Below, piece after piece: positions 46,041 through 58,433 of a stretch of 64,000 nt of DNA. Below the pieces are notes generated by a model, which did not search any database, was not told where the DNA came from, and saw nothing but the letters and a program-made list of their open reading frames with translations. Origin of the DNA: Whalleya microplaca (Eukaryota > Ascomycota > Sordariomycetes > Xylariales > Xylariaceae); the NCBI GenBank assembly GCA_022497155.1, contig MU385711.1:744001-808000 (forward strand), written 5' to 3'. Each line of letters starts with the position of its first letter. Within the stretch, counting starts at the first letter, position 1. The translations under genes were made by a program, and so were the position numbers.

Positions 46041-49000
46041 ATGGCCAGCTCATCGCCTCCAATGGGTGGTGGCAGACCCTCCTCTCATCGCGATACCGAC
46101 GATGTAGCATGGGATTCTCAGATGGTAAGTTGCGCAAGCACAGTATTCTCCTTATGGATGTGTCGCGTACACCTCATTGGTTATCATAACCGTATACTAG
46201 CACCTTCAAGAGTAGATACTTGGAGGAGATGTAATGTGCTTTCCAGCGAGAATCTTAAGACATACAGACTAACCTTTGTCTCTCATGGACAGGCTGACCT
46301 CGGTGACGGAAGACTCGACCAATTTGCTACAGATGATGGAGACAACCAGGTTCACGGGCGAGGGTATCCTGGTGGCGCTCCTGCTCAGCATCGGGAATCA
46401 ATGGCACCAAGAGAGGACCGGTCGATGGGCGGACGTATGAACCCGTGGCTTGGTAAGTTTTGATTTCTATGATTGTTCCATAACATATATGATGAAGATG
46501 GATTATACTGACTGCAAGGGATAGAGGCAGTTCAACGAGGCGATTTTAGAGACTCTGATTATAGAGCTGTCCAGCACCTCGATCGACTAGATGGAGGTAA
46601 TGCCCACCGCATCAACAAGCCCTCGTATAGCAGTGGTCAAGGTCAGGGTCGGAATCGCCATTCTGACACCAATGAGTCCGATAACATTCATGGGCCTATT
46701 GGAAGATCTTCACATGGCAACACACAGTATGATCCGTTGTACGTTGAACTCGTTCAATCCTGGGAGTAGGTCATGAAACTGACAATGTATTAGGAATCCT
46801 GGTCATCGCAAGACGAACTTAGCGCGTCGAATGCCTCTACCACCCCGACAAGGCTCCGATGAGACGGCGCTTGGCGGCCTTATGCCACCTGGAGATGGTG
46901 TCACGGTCAGACGATGGGCACCTGGAAACCGAAGAGACACAAATGAAGTTACATCAGCAACGGTATCTGGCAGTGGGCGAGGCTCACCCTTCAAGCAAAC
47001 CCCAAGTCGAGCGCCACCTTTATCCGCTGGGAGAGGCCGCGGGAGTCCAGGTGGTGGGCCTCCTCCAGCTGTACAGCGTCCTGCTGCTATGGCAAGAACC
47101 CCCAATGGCACTAATCCTGATACGCTTGGTTCCCCAACCTCCGCGAAGAAAGACAAAGGGGCCTCCGCATCAACTAGTACCCGGCGACCTATAGCCCTGA
47201 TGTTGCAGACAAGACCACCACGTAACCAGCCTCAGTCACAGCGACCATCCATGCCTCGCCAAATTAGTCAATGGGATGTTCAACTCCGGCTTAGTTCCCG
47301 CGCTGATCCAATTCCCGGTAGCATTGCTCTTTACGAATTACCGGTGAGTAAAGTCGTGGTCTTAGAGATATCCTACAGTCAAACAGTCACAAGAGAGGAT
47401 ATCCGCCTTCTTTACTCGGTAATGTCCAATGGAAGCAGTTCACGACATCTGCGGCGAAAAGACGAAGGTGGAGACGAAATAAAGCGAACTACCCTAGTGT
47501 TGTTCGACAGCCTTTTGAATGCACAGAGATTTACCAACGATGTAAACTTCATGATTGACAAAGCCGGCAAGTCAAATCAGCCATATTTTGTGGACACCGC
47601 GGCCGCCCGAAAGTCAGAAAACGAGAGTGCTGAGCCAAATATTGCCTCGGATGCTGCAGAGCCTTTGGCACCCCTTTTGAGCGTCAGCGGGGGTACTCAA
47701 ATGCCTTATTCAAGCAAGCATGATGCATCACTTGTTGCAGTTGAGCAGGCCGAGGGAACCATCCAAGGAGCGCCACAAGACACGGCTGTGGTGGCTCAAC
47801 AGCAACTGGTCTCCGAGAAGCAGGCTACTTTGGGAGATTTGATTGACATCAGCTCTCCAGTTCGTAATAAGCCAGACCAATCTCACTCTCGTGAGCTTGC
47901 AGAGCTAGAGAACGACACGCTCTTAATTGGCGACCCTACGAGCATCTCTAAGCTTACTCTGGAGGAACACATCGTCTCTCCAGAACCAAATAGAAGTACC
48001 TGGCCTGATACTGCGAATGTGGGCACATATGACGGTAGTCCGAAGGTGATTTCCACGGCGCCTAGTCTTCCTGGTGTGCCTCCCCGTACCCAGAGCAAAG
48101 CTCCAGCTCGAGCCACAAACCAGACCGGATGGCAAGACATCAAATCTATGGACCATGGCTCGATGGATTCAGTCGCTACAGGTAGAGTGGGCGAGTACAG
48201 AGATGGTACGCAAGATATTGGTTTGGATTCCAAACCCGGAAAACAACAGCGTCGAGAACCTAATGCAGAGCCAGAGGCAAGGACCGCCTTATTAGATGTT
48301 GACGCTATTGAGGCAATCCCACCTAAGGAGAAGCTGTCTGAAGAGTCTCTACGTATTCTGTCCACTCTAACAGATGAAGATTACAAGGGCTTGACGACGA
48401 AATGTTGCTATCTTGAGGCTATTCTCAAACCAGTCGCTCCTCAACCGAACGCACCACTACTGAAATTTGCGGCTCTACAGACTGCAATTTTGCATATCAT
48501 GCATGACGACGGCTTTGAATATTTGGAGTGGCGTCAGAAGCAAAAAGTGTCTCAAATGGTGTATATGAACATTCTCTCCAGGTTCTCTCGGATCAAGCGC
48601 AAGCCTGAGGAAATGCTCCGTTTGCAACAACAGACATACGCTTGTCCCGATAAGGTTCACGAGGTAAACGTGATGAATGAGGAGTGGAATAGAAAACACC
48701 GTCAGGCAACTCCAAATCCTCGACCACCCACTTACAGCCATGAGGTTGTCACCAAGAATGCGGAACAGAACCACAGTTTTCTTTACGGAAAACCAGCGCG
48801 TGATGGATTGGAACCTCGTTTTCATCTTAAGTCGATTACCATGTTCGCTGAGGCTAACCCACGGGGCCACTCCTTAGCTGGCGAAGACCGACCAAGAGAT
48901 GATAGTGTGACTGCCAGGAGAGAGACTGAAGCGAAAACTTCCCTGAGTGGTACGAATGTTCAGATGCACAAGAATCCTGCAAATGGCACGCTTCCTCAGG

Positions 49001-49449
49001 TTGCGCCAGGCAGGTATCGATCAGACGGTGATGATGACGACGACGATGATTGGTTGCCTATCGAACGCACAACCCCAACACCTATTGGTCCTGGTTCATC
49101 AGGCACGTCGCATTTGAAAACTGGGGTTCTAGATGCTTCAACACGCCAGCCATCTCGTGACCCATCTCCAGGGTACATGGTTAGTCATTCACCGATGCCT
49201 GTTGCACATCAGCCCGCAGCATCCTCTGTTCCTCGGGCAGTCCCTCGGAATACAATTTCCAGTTCCTCACTTCAACGACCGGACTCCAGGGGCCTCGAAG
49301 CATCTAGATGGGCCGAACCCACAAATCATGATGCACAACCTTCATCCCCTAGCCACAGACGATCTAATACTGCGAACACGGCCGATTCTCAGATGAGCTC
49401 TGTTGGAGGCTTGGCAAACCAGCTGGCATCCTTCAGATTCCGAGACTGA
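46041..49449 (+). CDS. Large, mostly disordered fungal protein of unknown function
   Basis: Four exons, 46041-46124, 46293-46452, 46519-46738 and 46794-49449, join in phase to 1039 residues. The N-terminal third is Gly/Pro/Arg-rich (GRGRGSPGGGPPP). A folded-looking segment follows (DVQLRLSSRADPIPGSIALYELP through FVDTAAARKSE), then a disordered middle. A second ordered segment lies near residues 690-800 (YLEAILKPVAPQPNAPLL, ILHIMHDDGFEYLEWRQ, VYMNILSRFSRI). The end has a poly-Asp stretch. I do not recognise the family; RGG-like content might suggest RNA association, which is inference. Confidence 0.78.
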
Positions 49450-50657
49450 TATTCCTAAGCCTTTGCGTCTACTTACATTACTCAACGACATTGAGCGGTA
49501 GATGCAGTCCCTACATACGTCGGAGTAATCGAGACCCAGAGCAGAATCTTCGATGTCGTATGTGATATAAGCAGTTGGTACTGCCATTCAGGCTCAACGG
49601 CTAGTTTTCTTTTGTTGTCGTTTGATTTCTTCATATTCAGGGATTGCTCAGCAATCTCATCTTTTCCGATGCCTTGCGAAATACTGCAATCTGTCAAGTC
49701 TGTTAGCAAGCGCCAAAAAAACTTGAAAACCAGAAAACCAGAAAAAAAGAGAGGAAACGCCTTGGGATGTTCATTTATGATATCCAATATTTGTAGGATA
49801 AAGCGTGGCTTTTACACCGTTGTGTATTTACATCTGAATCTTAAGGTGTGTCGGGTTGTATGAGAGTATGACTGAGGCGTCTGGAGTCAGGGAAGTAAGC
49901 GGACGGAGCAAGTGAGGATGCTTAAGCCTTCCGCAGGAACTGCCTAGTGTGGCAATGTCTATTAAAGACTAGCAGTGTTGCTATTCTCAGATAGATGGTC
50001 AGAGTAATAATACAATAAACTGTTTAAGTATATGTAAATTTCGCACCCGATTCTCTTCACTTGACTTGAGCTATTTTTATAGGCATAGGTATGCTCAGGG
50101 GAAGTTGGGTTTATTTCAGATTTGTGCCCTTGGCTTATCATCAGGCATTTTGAGGTTGGTCACATTCATATAAGTGAACTATCGTGACAGGTTCTTGGTG
50201 TTTCTGCGTGGTTAACTGCTAGCTAGGTAGTTTATGCCCTACGCTGCCACCGGCTGCCGAGGACTGGCCATTATCACACTAGTGTGCTTCCCTTTATACC
50301 TTCACTGACCTTGTTGAGTTCTGGTGAGAAGATTTTAAAATAGGGGTAAAGGTGTAGTAGTGAGTCTATAGACTAGGGGTGTTCTCGCAGCTAGGCTTTT
50401 GAGTCAAGTCAAGTCAAGTCAAGTCAAGTCAAGTATAATCTGTCCCTCAAAATTATACTATTCAGTGGCGTCTCCTACGGCTTCACCTTGCACTAATCCA
50501 GTACCCATGCTACTCATTATTTTGCCCCGTATTGATATTGTTGTATCTCGTATTTGAGCAATAACTCAACACTCGGCTAGGCACAATTATAAAGAGGCTC
50601 AGATCACGTAAGCTAACGCGCCAGTAAGCGTAACCCAGATACACGGTCAGCTCCTCC
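49450..50657. other. 1.2-kb convergent region with (TCAAG)n
   Basis: Gene-free. A pentamer array lies at 50401-50434 and is listed separately. Confidence 0.45.
50401..50434. repeat. (TCAAG)n pentamer array
   Basis: Six or more copies of TCAAG in tandem. The same pentamer marks the ends of the elements near 31.5 and 56.9 kb, so this may be the surviving end of another copy. Confidence 0.7.
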
Positions 50658-51765
50658 TTAGAGAAGAAGTGCATCGAGATATCTAAAATCTTCCTCGTTC
50701 GAGCCTCGCACCCTTCTCATTCCAGGAACGCCACTCTCATAGACCATGCCGTAGCGGATGAGGATGCCAGCTTTTCCGGCCAGTTCGACGAGTCTCCTTT
50801 GAGGTTCGGACAGGCCAGTCTGATCTTGAAACGCGCCCCAGAATGCGCTCCTCAGGGCTTCCACATTGTCGAACCACTCCCAGCCCCGAGGGCCCATGCT
50901 GCCAAGCGCATTCTCCAGGGCATAGAGGGCGAAGCCAAATGGTTGGATGCTCGAGTCAGCCCAGTCGACCACGCCGGTAATCTTGCCGCTGCGGGGATTG
51001 ACTAGGATCTCCGTCTCGTTGAGGTCACCGTGCGTCAGAACCACCGGATAGCTTCCGTCGAGGAGAGCGGCCAGGCCGGCTCGTCCTTCGGCGACGGCGG
51101 GTAGGAAGCGCTCGGGGAGGCCGCTGGATAAGTATTCAAACTTCGTGTAGCATTCCGCGCTGATAGCAGACATGTCCACCATGTTCGAATCTACTGGCAT
51201 GGCCCTCTGCCACGATTGCGCGAAGAAGTTGCATTTCATATCAGCTGGGTTGATGTTAAGAGAGAGGGGTAACAATGCAGTTTCAACGAACTTCGCCAGG
51301 CTGTAAAGGGTCTCCATCTGTTGGTCACGCGTTAAAGAGCCTCGAGCCGTGATATAGTTCTCTCCGGGAAGCCTTTCCATCTCGTACGCTAACCAGCCGT
51401 GGACCCTTTGGACCACTGACGCGCTTCAGCTCAGAACAGCTAGCTACGACATCTGGGTGAATATCTTTGGCCAGTTTCAACATATGCTCATTTGGCAAGG
51501 CAGTCTGCTCCCGAAATTGCACAATCTTGTCGCTGCTTGGTCCGGCAATAACGGTATAGCTCCAGTTGCCTTGGATGTCGACGGGCCGGATCTCGCCCCC
51601 GCGGCACTCGCGGGCAACCTCGTCGCATTGTTCCCTGGACACCCCAGCCTTCGCAAAGAAGCTGTTGATGGCATCTTCGAGTCTATAGATTTCGAGCGGC
51701 ATGACTGGATGGTAGACTTGAGGAGAGATAATGGGGTTTGTCGGATAGGTTAGAAGGCTGGTCAA
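50658..51765 (-). pseudogene. APH-family phosphotransferase, frameshifted
   Basis: Two overlapping frames form one aminoglycoside-phosphotransferase-fold protein of about 360 residues. The N-terminal half (51765 to about 51420) has GNWSYTVIAGPSSDKIVQFRE, and the C-terminal half has VHGWLAYEMERLPGENYI, VLTHGDLNETEILVNP and ITGVVDWADS. The frame changes by one base within 51408-51425. In the catalytic loop HGDxxxxN the final Asn is Glu here (HGDLNETE), while DWAD, the equivalent of DFG, is intact. APH-like enzymes phosphorylate small molecules; in fungi many are uncharacterised. Two independent oddities favour a decayed gene over a sequencing error. Confidence 0.7.
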
Positions 51766-54367
51766 CTTGGGCAGGGTGAGCTACCTATCTCAAATAACCC
51801 AAGAACCTATGCACTTCATACCCCCCTCACTGGGATTACTTGACCGGCCAGTATTGTATCCCGTAATGGAAAATTGCAACCTGAATCACCAACATGCATC
51901 TGAGTGCAAGGCTATACAGAGTACGTACCTACGGTACGTACTACATGCACTGACTACATGCATACATGTAGGTAAGGCTGGCCTTGGCAACTTTTTTCAC
52001 CTGGCCCCTTGAAATTCCGTATTATCTATACAAATGCCACATTCATTCATAACGCTGAAAATATCAGCCAACAGTCTTGACACCTGCCAACAATTACTCT
52101 ATTGTGACGAATAGATGTTGTGTAGTGATGCACCCAGACATCGCGAAAATTGTTGGTCTTGAAGGGACCATCCATTCTCTACTTCTTAAACGTCTATATA
52201 AACCTCGAGTGTCTACTCTTGGTAGAAAACTCTATAAGTCTTCCATCACTCGCTTCAGTCCTCCGCATCTCTCTGTCTTTGACTCAGGGGCAGAATTCCG
52301 CTGACCTAGTTATAATTCGGCTCTCAAGCATCTCAAAGTCCTAGTTTATACATCTTGCCAAATTCCTTAGCTCTGATTTAACCCTGAACAAGTCACAAAG
52401 GCTACTGAAACGTCTACCCCAGATGTCCTGAGCCCGCTGGCCATCCCTGACACTGTTATTCCGCCTATAGGGATGCGAATGAGCCGGATATTAATTCCAT
52501 ACTACAATGTATAATAGTCACATAACTAGTCCGCGGGGTTAAATTGGAATGGAAATGATTGAGTTCCAATAGGTAAGGTACATATTGAGTTTCGTGCATG
52601 ATGACATGTAGTCGCTTTCACCAGCCACACCGGAGCGGTGCCACAATCGTCAGCCAAAGGCAAACCGAGTCGGACCGGATAGGGTGGGTGGATATTGGAC
52701 CTCCCCGCAACGGGTCACTGGCAGGCATTTGGGCGCCGGAGTCCCAATGTTATTTTGCGGCGGTGACGTGTGGCCGTCTGCATGGCACAGCGCACTAGGT
52801 AACCTATAAGTAAGACGTCTAACCTAGTGCCTGACATGGCATAGCTCCATGTGCATACAAAGTCAATTAGACAACCTCATACCTAGGTACCTCATACTAC
52901 ATGTACCTAGGTAATGTACTTATAAGTAGTGTGTTCGCAATAAATTGAACTATTTGTCGATACCTACTACCTAGGTTAGTATGTACGGTAAAAAGAAAGA
53001 GAAATCTTGGTTGCTTTGCTCAGTATTAAGCCCCAAGCGGCCTAGGTTGTCGTGTGCTCAGCTGTGCTGCAGGACCGAAAAGGCGGTAGGAGGAATCTGA
53101 ACAGGATGGCGTGGTGACTGAGTAGCGGGCGGATGTCCAATGGGATCCTTGGAATGGGGGAGGACCTTGGTAGTTTGGGCTTGTTCCGCTGGTGACTACG
53201 CAGCTACGTTGCTTCCGACACGGACAGGCAGGACTTCGTTTGTAACCCCCACATGAGTTGGCAGAAACGTTCAAGGGTCGCCGAGAGTGCTGTCGAATTG
53301 GAGCTCAATACAACCTAATTGTACGTACTGTACCTTAGGTTAAGATGTGCGCACACACATATGTAAAGACTCGCATATAATTGCATAGTACTGTACCTTA
53401 GGTAAGAACTGATACTTGGTAGCTTCATGGCCAATCGTCTATGTATGAACGTACTGTACGGAATATGGAATGTAAAAGATAGTACTCTGTACATAAATAC
53501 GGCTGTTTCTACGGAGGACTACGGAGTACTCGCCTATACTCGAGACGATGGTGCCTTCGCTTTATATGTAGGTACCTAGCGCTACCTCAGGTTACCTAGA
53601 TTGAGAGTGGTTTATCGAACAAGAACAAGTAGATACAGTACCTAATTCCGTAGGTATATGTAGATACTTCCGGGGCTGCCAGGATACACATGTAGCGTAG
53701 GTAGTGGCAGGCAGTAGTGCACTTTCCAGGTGGTAAGGACCCCTTCCCGGCCAATCACGTAGCGGCAAGCCGACCTTGATCACCGTTGACCACCTGCGCA
53801 CTGCCGCCAGCCAGCCAGTCTTTGGTTGCCCGTCTTTTTGGTTGCATGTCCACACAAAATCCCCCCTTCAATCAAATCAAACCGTCGCTCTTGTCCCTTC
53901 GCTTTTCCTACCGATTACCTCTCCCTCTAATGCACGAACAGTCATATTAGGACCATTTAGCTTGAGGGGACACCGACACGACACCAGCGGCCTTTTTCTT
54001 TTTCTTCTGGTCCTCCGTCCTTCGGCCACATTTCCCTCCGTCTCCTCTCTGGATCCCGCCCGAGTCGCCTCAGTCGCCTCAGTCGCCTTCGTCACCCTCT
54101 CGTCTTCGCCCGAAGCAGGATTAGGATTCCATCGCCCGACGACCTACGCTTGACTACTTACGCCCTACGCCGCTAGGCAATCCCCGACGACCACATCACC
54201 ATTCTTGCGTAAGCAACCTCGTCAACAGGTCCTGCGTCGATCCTGTCGAGAAACACCCAAGTGTTCACACCCGAGACACACCATAATGAATGTGCTGTTG
54301 TCACCACAACCGCCCTCGTTTTTCCCTCATCAATACGACCCAAACAGACGATCTCCCGCCCGCTCAA
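51766..54367. other. 2.6-kb gene-free region with TACCTAGGTA clusters
   Basis: No supportable gene. Short palindromic words built from TACCTAGGTA and GTACGTAC occur densely at 51.9-52.0 and 52.85-53.6 kb. The frame at 53776-54153 is C/T-rich promoter or leader sequence with a GTCGCCTCA repeat near 54063. Confidence 0.45.
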
Positions 54368-54534
54368 GTATGTGCTATCCCGACTGTACTGTTCATTTGA
54401 ACGAACCTCATGTGCTCGGTTGCCCTGCCCATGCTGCGGACTCGACGGTCATGCATTCATACAAACGCTGTTTGTTACATAAGATACATAACAAAGCAGA
54501 CAACATAGTGTGCTAACAAACCCCTGTCAAATAG
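54368..54534 (+). other. Probable 5'-UTR intron of the STS1/Cut8 gene
   Basis: GTATGT donor at 54368, GCTAAC branch site at 54512 and AAATAG acceptor at 54534, just ahead of ATG 54555. The site quality is excellent, and this favours ATG 54555 over the upstream in-frame codon. Confidence 0.6.
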
Positions 54535-54554
54535 TGTCTCCCTTCCACAATACC

Positions 54555-55376
54555 ATGTCTAGCAACCGAAAACGAAAAGCCGAGGACGACGGCGACGAGA
54601 TGTCTGTCTCGCCCATGAGCTCGCCCGCTATCCAATCCCGACAGCTAGCTCGACCGTCGAAAAAGGTTCGCTCAAACGAGCTGGTGGGACGGCCCTTGTC
54701 TCTCCCTCGGCTCCTCGAAACCCTAGACGTCACGCAATTAAGAACGGTCCTGCAAACTATCTGCGAGCGACAGCCAGATATCGGAGAGGAGGTTGTGAAG
54801 GGTGCACCGAGACCTACGGTCGACTGTGCCCTACGGGTATTGAAAGAGTACCAAGACAAGCTGGCAGAGGCATTTCCCTACGGCGAGTCGAGCTCCGATT
54901 ACTCCTACTACCGAGTCAAGCCGGCCCTGCTTGCGCTCATCGACGCCCTCGAAGATTTCACACCGCAATATCTCCCGCCAAATGAGACCCAAGCGAATAT
55001 TTCACTACAATATCTCGACGGTGCCACCAAGATCGTCCACAGCCTACCCGACTGGGAAAGCCAGAGCAATCGACACCACAAGGAGAACGCCTACGACGAG
55101 ATCTCGAAGGCCTGGGCGCTGGTCATCAACGAAGCCTCCAAGAAGGGAGCCGGGTTTATCTTGCATTCCGGAGGCTGGGACCAGACCCTCGCCAAGCACA
55201 ATCAGCAGTCGGGGGGCAGAATGGGGCCCGCAATCGCTTCCATGATGGCCAATGTCGGATGGGTTGGTGGAGGACCACAGAACGGGGCTTCAACGTCGAC
55301 AGCAAACCAGGGCTCGGTTCTGGATCAGTTGATGGCTGGCAACTATGGCTCGCCTGTGAGAGTCGGGCCATGGTAG
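54555..55376 (+). CDS. STS1: Sts1/Cut8 nuclear proteasome tether
   Basis: Holds the 26S proteasome in the nucleus. Intronless coding region of 273 residues. The N-terminus is basic (SNRKRKAEDD and SKKVRSNEL, plausible nuclear signals). The conserved core starts RPLSLPRLLETLDVTQLRTVL and continues YRVKPALLALIDALEDFTPQYL, then IVHSLPDWESQSNRHHKENAYDE, a hallmark of Cut8/Sts1. The C-terminal tail is Gly/Asn-rich. Cut8 itself is a short-lived proteasome substrate via its N-terminal lysines; the lysine-rich start is consistent. High confidence. Confidence 0.9.
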   Translation: MSSNRKRKAEDDGDEMSVSPMSSPAIQSRQLARPSKKVRSNELVGRPLSLPRLLETLDVTQLRTVLQTICERQPDIGEEVVKGAPRPTVDCALRVLKEYQDKLAEAFPYGESSSDYSYYRVKPALLALIDALEDFTPQYLPPNETQANISLQYLDGATKIVHSLPDWESQSNRHHKENAYDEISKAWALVINEASKKGAGFILHSGGWDQTLAKHNQQSGGRMGPAIASMMANVGWVGGGPQNGASTSTANQGSVLDQLMAGNYGSPVRVGPW

Positions 55377-56535
55377 GATCTGCCGGACTCACGATTGTAG
55401 CGGTTAACTGAACTGTGGATTTATTGAGTAAAGCATATGGAGAAAGTGTGTGTGAGAGAGCGAGAAAGTGAGAGAGAGCACATGACGAAACGACAACAAC
55501 CGGGAGGCAGCATAGCATCATCGCAATATCATGGTGGGGGGAAAGAATAGGCAACTCGTGTGCATTTCGGCCGGCGTGCCTATATCAACCATCCATCCAT
55601 CCATTCACCCTTTTGCGAAACGAGATTACGAGATGACATTTTGGTTCCTTCTTTTCTCATTCATCATCAATCAACCGGCATAGGGAACGCAAGCAATCAA
55701 TCAAGCAAATAGATTTATTAGGGGGTCACAAGGAAGGGTGTTCATGTTATTTTTTTTTTTTTCTCTTCTTCTTATCATCTCTCTCTCACTCTCTGTGCTG
55801 CCCTCTTTGATAACTTACTACTACTACTACACTATCCATCCGGCGTTATTGTTTTTTTTTTTTTTTTCTTCTAGTTCTCATTTGACGGTGTTCGTCTGTT
55901 TTTTGATTTTGTTGATTTTAGATATCCCCCCCGTCCTCTCCCTCCCCTTTTCTCGTGGCCGCTACTAGCTACCGTGTTGTGGTTGTCTGTTGGATTGAAT
56001 GGAACATACATACCTACCTACCTATGAAAAGAGAGAGGACATGGACATGGATGTATCGTGATGTCTGGTCTGTAAGGCGGCTCCCGTGATCTGATCTGAA
56101 ACTGAAACTGGTCGTGCTGTTGCTGTTAGGGACGGGGTTGTTGGTGATGGATATGCTACGCTTGTAAAACCCGCCAACCAGCCAGCTAAGCTATATATGT
56201 ACATACGCTGTGCTGCTGCTTCTCTGGGGTTGTCTCTCTTATCCCATCTCGAACCATCTCATCCCAGCTCATCTAGTCTTGCCTTAGGCAAAGAGGAGAA
56301 GATGAATGGATGGACAACCAGACAGACGTACGGAAGAAACAGACAGACAGATGGATGGATAGATAGATACACGGATGCAGGGCGGGGATAGCAGTGTTCT
56401 CAACCAGTGTACCTAAACAACAGCGGTTAGATTCGCGTGCCAGAGAAGCAAAAGAGAGGTATGGAAAATGGCGTTCTTGTTGCTTGGTGCTTGTTGCCTT
56501 TTGCTTGTTCTTGCTTGCGTGCTTATGTGGTCGTG

Positions 56536-56592
56536 ATGATGTTGATGATGTTGATGATGATGGTGATGATGTTGTTGATGGTGATGTTGGGG
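56536..56592. repeat. GATGATGTT microsatellite array
   Basis: Repeated GATGATGTT/GATGATGGT units over about 57 bp. Length variation between strains is likely. Confidence 0.7.
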
Positions 56593-56814
56593 TTATGTGA
56601 GTGACTGGTTTGGGTATACGTGTAGATGAGGTTGTTTGCTATGTCCTGATTTGTTGTGTCTATAGCAGTATTTGCACGATGAGACAATGCAGATATATTG
56701 GAGTGGTATGTGTATATTCATGAACTATGGCTCATGTGGGGTGCGCGGTGGAATAGGGGAAAGGGGCGCCATTGGCTAGGTGCTTCTATATATACGTGTA
56801 TCAGGGAGGTGGGG

Positions 56815-57600
56815 ACTACTGGGCTCAACGACCAGGTCAAAGCAGAGATAAGCAGTGTTCCCAGTGAGTCAAGTCAAGTCAAAAATTACACCTTACTTGA
56901 CTTGAGTAGTCCGCGTACGGATATGATACTGGTTGAAGCTTGACATGGGTTGATAGTACTGGGTATAGGATAGCTAGCAGCCAATTGGCGAACATCTTAT
57001 GGTATATACAGAGAATTATTTCTTATTAAAACATAATCTTAAAATTACTTCAAGTCTACTAAGGGTATCAAGTCAAAAAGAAACCTATACTTGGTTTAAT
57101 GAAGTCCTAAAAACATAGAGTTGATATACGTTAAATCAAGTCAAGTCAAGTAATTACTTGAATTAATGGAACGCTACTTGAGCCCAGACTATTAGATATT
57201 AATGTAGTCTCTCATGTACATATACGAAGCAGGCCAAGGATCGTACAGCAAACATTTATCACAGTGATTGTGTGTGTAATTGCTCATTTGACTGCTGCCA
57301 TGGCCGCAACTGATCAACGGAGTATTGCAACTCTTTACGTGATCTCCGCCCAGAAGGTGAGAAGGCCTGTCTTAAATACTAAGGGCTCGGAAACAAACAC
57401 TATTTTGACTAGTTCCGAAATAAAAGGGGTAACTAACATCTACTCCTATTGAGACAATATACGCTTAAGGGATACTACTGGGCTCAACGACCAGGTCAAG
57501 GCAGAACTTCGACTATCATACATTCAAATGGCCTCCCATGTATATACCCAGCGGGCCTAAGGATCATACAACAACAAACATAACTTGCGGTGCATCTTAA
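56815..57600. repeat. Two copies of a segment, one carrying a TCAAG-ended insertion
   Basis: The phrase CTACTGGGCTCAACGACCAG occurs at about 56817 and again at about 57477. The downstream parts (CTCATGTACATATACGAAGC at 57211 and CCCATGTATATACCCAGCGG near 57535, each followed by GGCC...AAGGATC) also match. In the first copy they are separated by about 320 bp beginning CAGTGTTCCC and ending GGAACGCTA, rich in TCAAG. The second copy is a near-empty site. I see no clean target duplication. Confidence 0.55.
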
Positions 57601-57793
57601 TCTTGTTTCATCGTGCTCGAGCGTATTTTCAAGCTTGATATATTACGTCGCTTCTTACGTTCCTCCTATCACTTCGGCCTCATCAATAGTGTTGTCGTGG
57701 ATGGGCCTCTCGGTCGGCCGAGAAGACGCAGAAGACGCGAGCAGAGCACTATGCCAGTTAGCTAGGCAAGGACGGCCTAACACTACCATAGTA

Positions 57794-58228
57794 GCCTCGG
57801 GCAAGGTTGTAATCCACCCCACGCTAATCCACGCGTGGGCTACTTTATGGGAGCCACTCCATTCCATTCCACTCCATCTGGCCTTGCTGCTGACTAATCC
57901 ACGTCCACTTGAAGCCCTCGTGGGTGGACTAACTGTGGAGTGAAAGGTCTGTTGTTAGTAATCACTAATAAAATTAGTAGTTTTCCTAACAGGTGATATA
58001 TCTGACAGCTGTGGCTGGTATACGCCTTAACTGTAGCTAATATACGCCTTATATCTATGGCTAATACCTTTTACCCTTATAGCTAATCCACGTCTACTTG
58101 GTATACACCCACTTTACATACACCCTCTATAGATCCACTCCACACGGCTATATAGTGGGATAAGGACTACCCACTCCACTAGAAACACTAGTGGAGTGGG
58201 TGGAGTGGATTATAACCCTGGCCTCGGG
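57794..58228. mobile_element. hAT-type MITE, 419 bp, perfect 8-bp target duplication
   Basis: Element 57802-58220 starts CAAGGTTGTAATCCAC and ends GTGGATTATAACCCTG, an imperfect terminal inverted repeat. GCCTCGGG stands directly on both sides (57794-57801 and 58221-58228). An 8-bp duplication and CA(A/G)GG ends are hallmarks of hAT transposons. No coding capacity. Confidence 0.9.
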
Positions 58229-58433
58229 GAAGTAGTCTGTGTGTCCGGGAGTTGGCCTTCGGTTTCACGTTGCCAAGATGCTGCCTGGAAAGGACATACT
58301 TGTTAGCTTACCTCGGCCTGAGGCGGCTACAGCCATGAGATCATGTTCACAGACCATCGACTCGAAAAAGTCAAGTAGTCCAGAAAGTGTGTCAATATAT
58401 GAGTAGAAGGCCTGGGGGGACAGTTCGCGCTCT

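Larger units (their letters stand above)
55377..57600. other. Low-complexity 3' flank and repeat-bearing region
   Basis: Poly-T runs (near 55749 and 55852), CAGA/GATA-type microsatellites (near 56340-56370) and a GATGATGTT array (56536-56592) fill the first part. From 56.8 kb the sequence is AT-rich with TCAAG repeats. No gene is supported. Confidence 0.5.

Noticed and set aside
53776..54153. 125-codon ORF ahead of STS1
   Set aside because: C/T-rich leader or promoter sequence with short repeats; no family resemblance.
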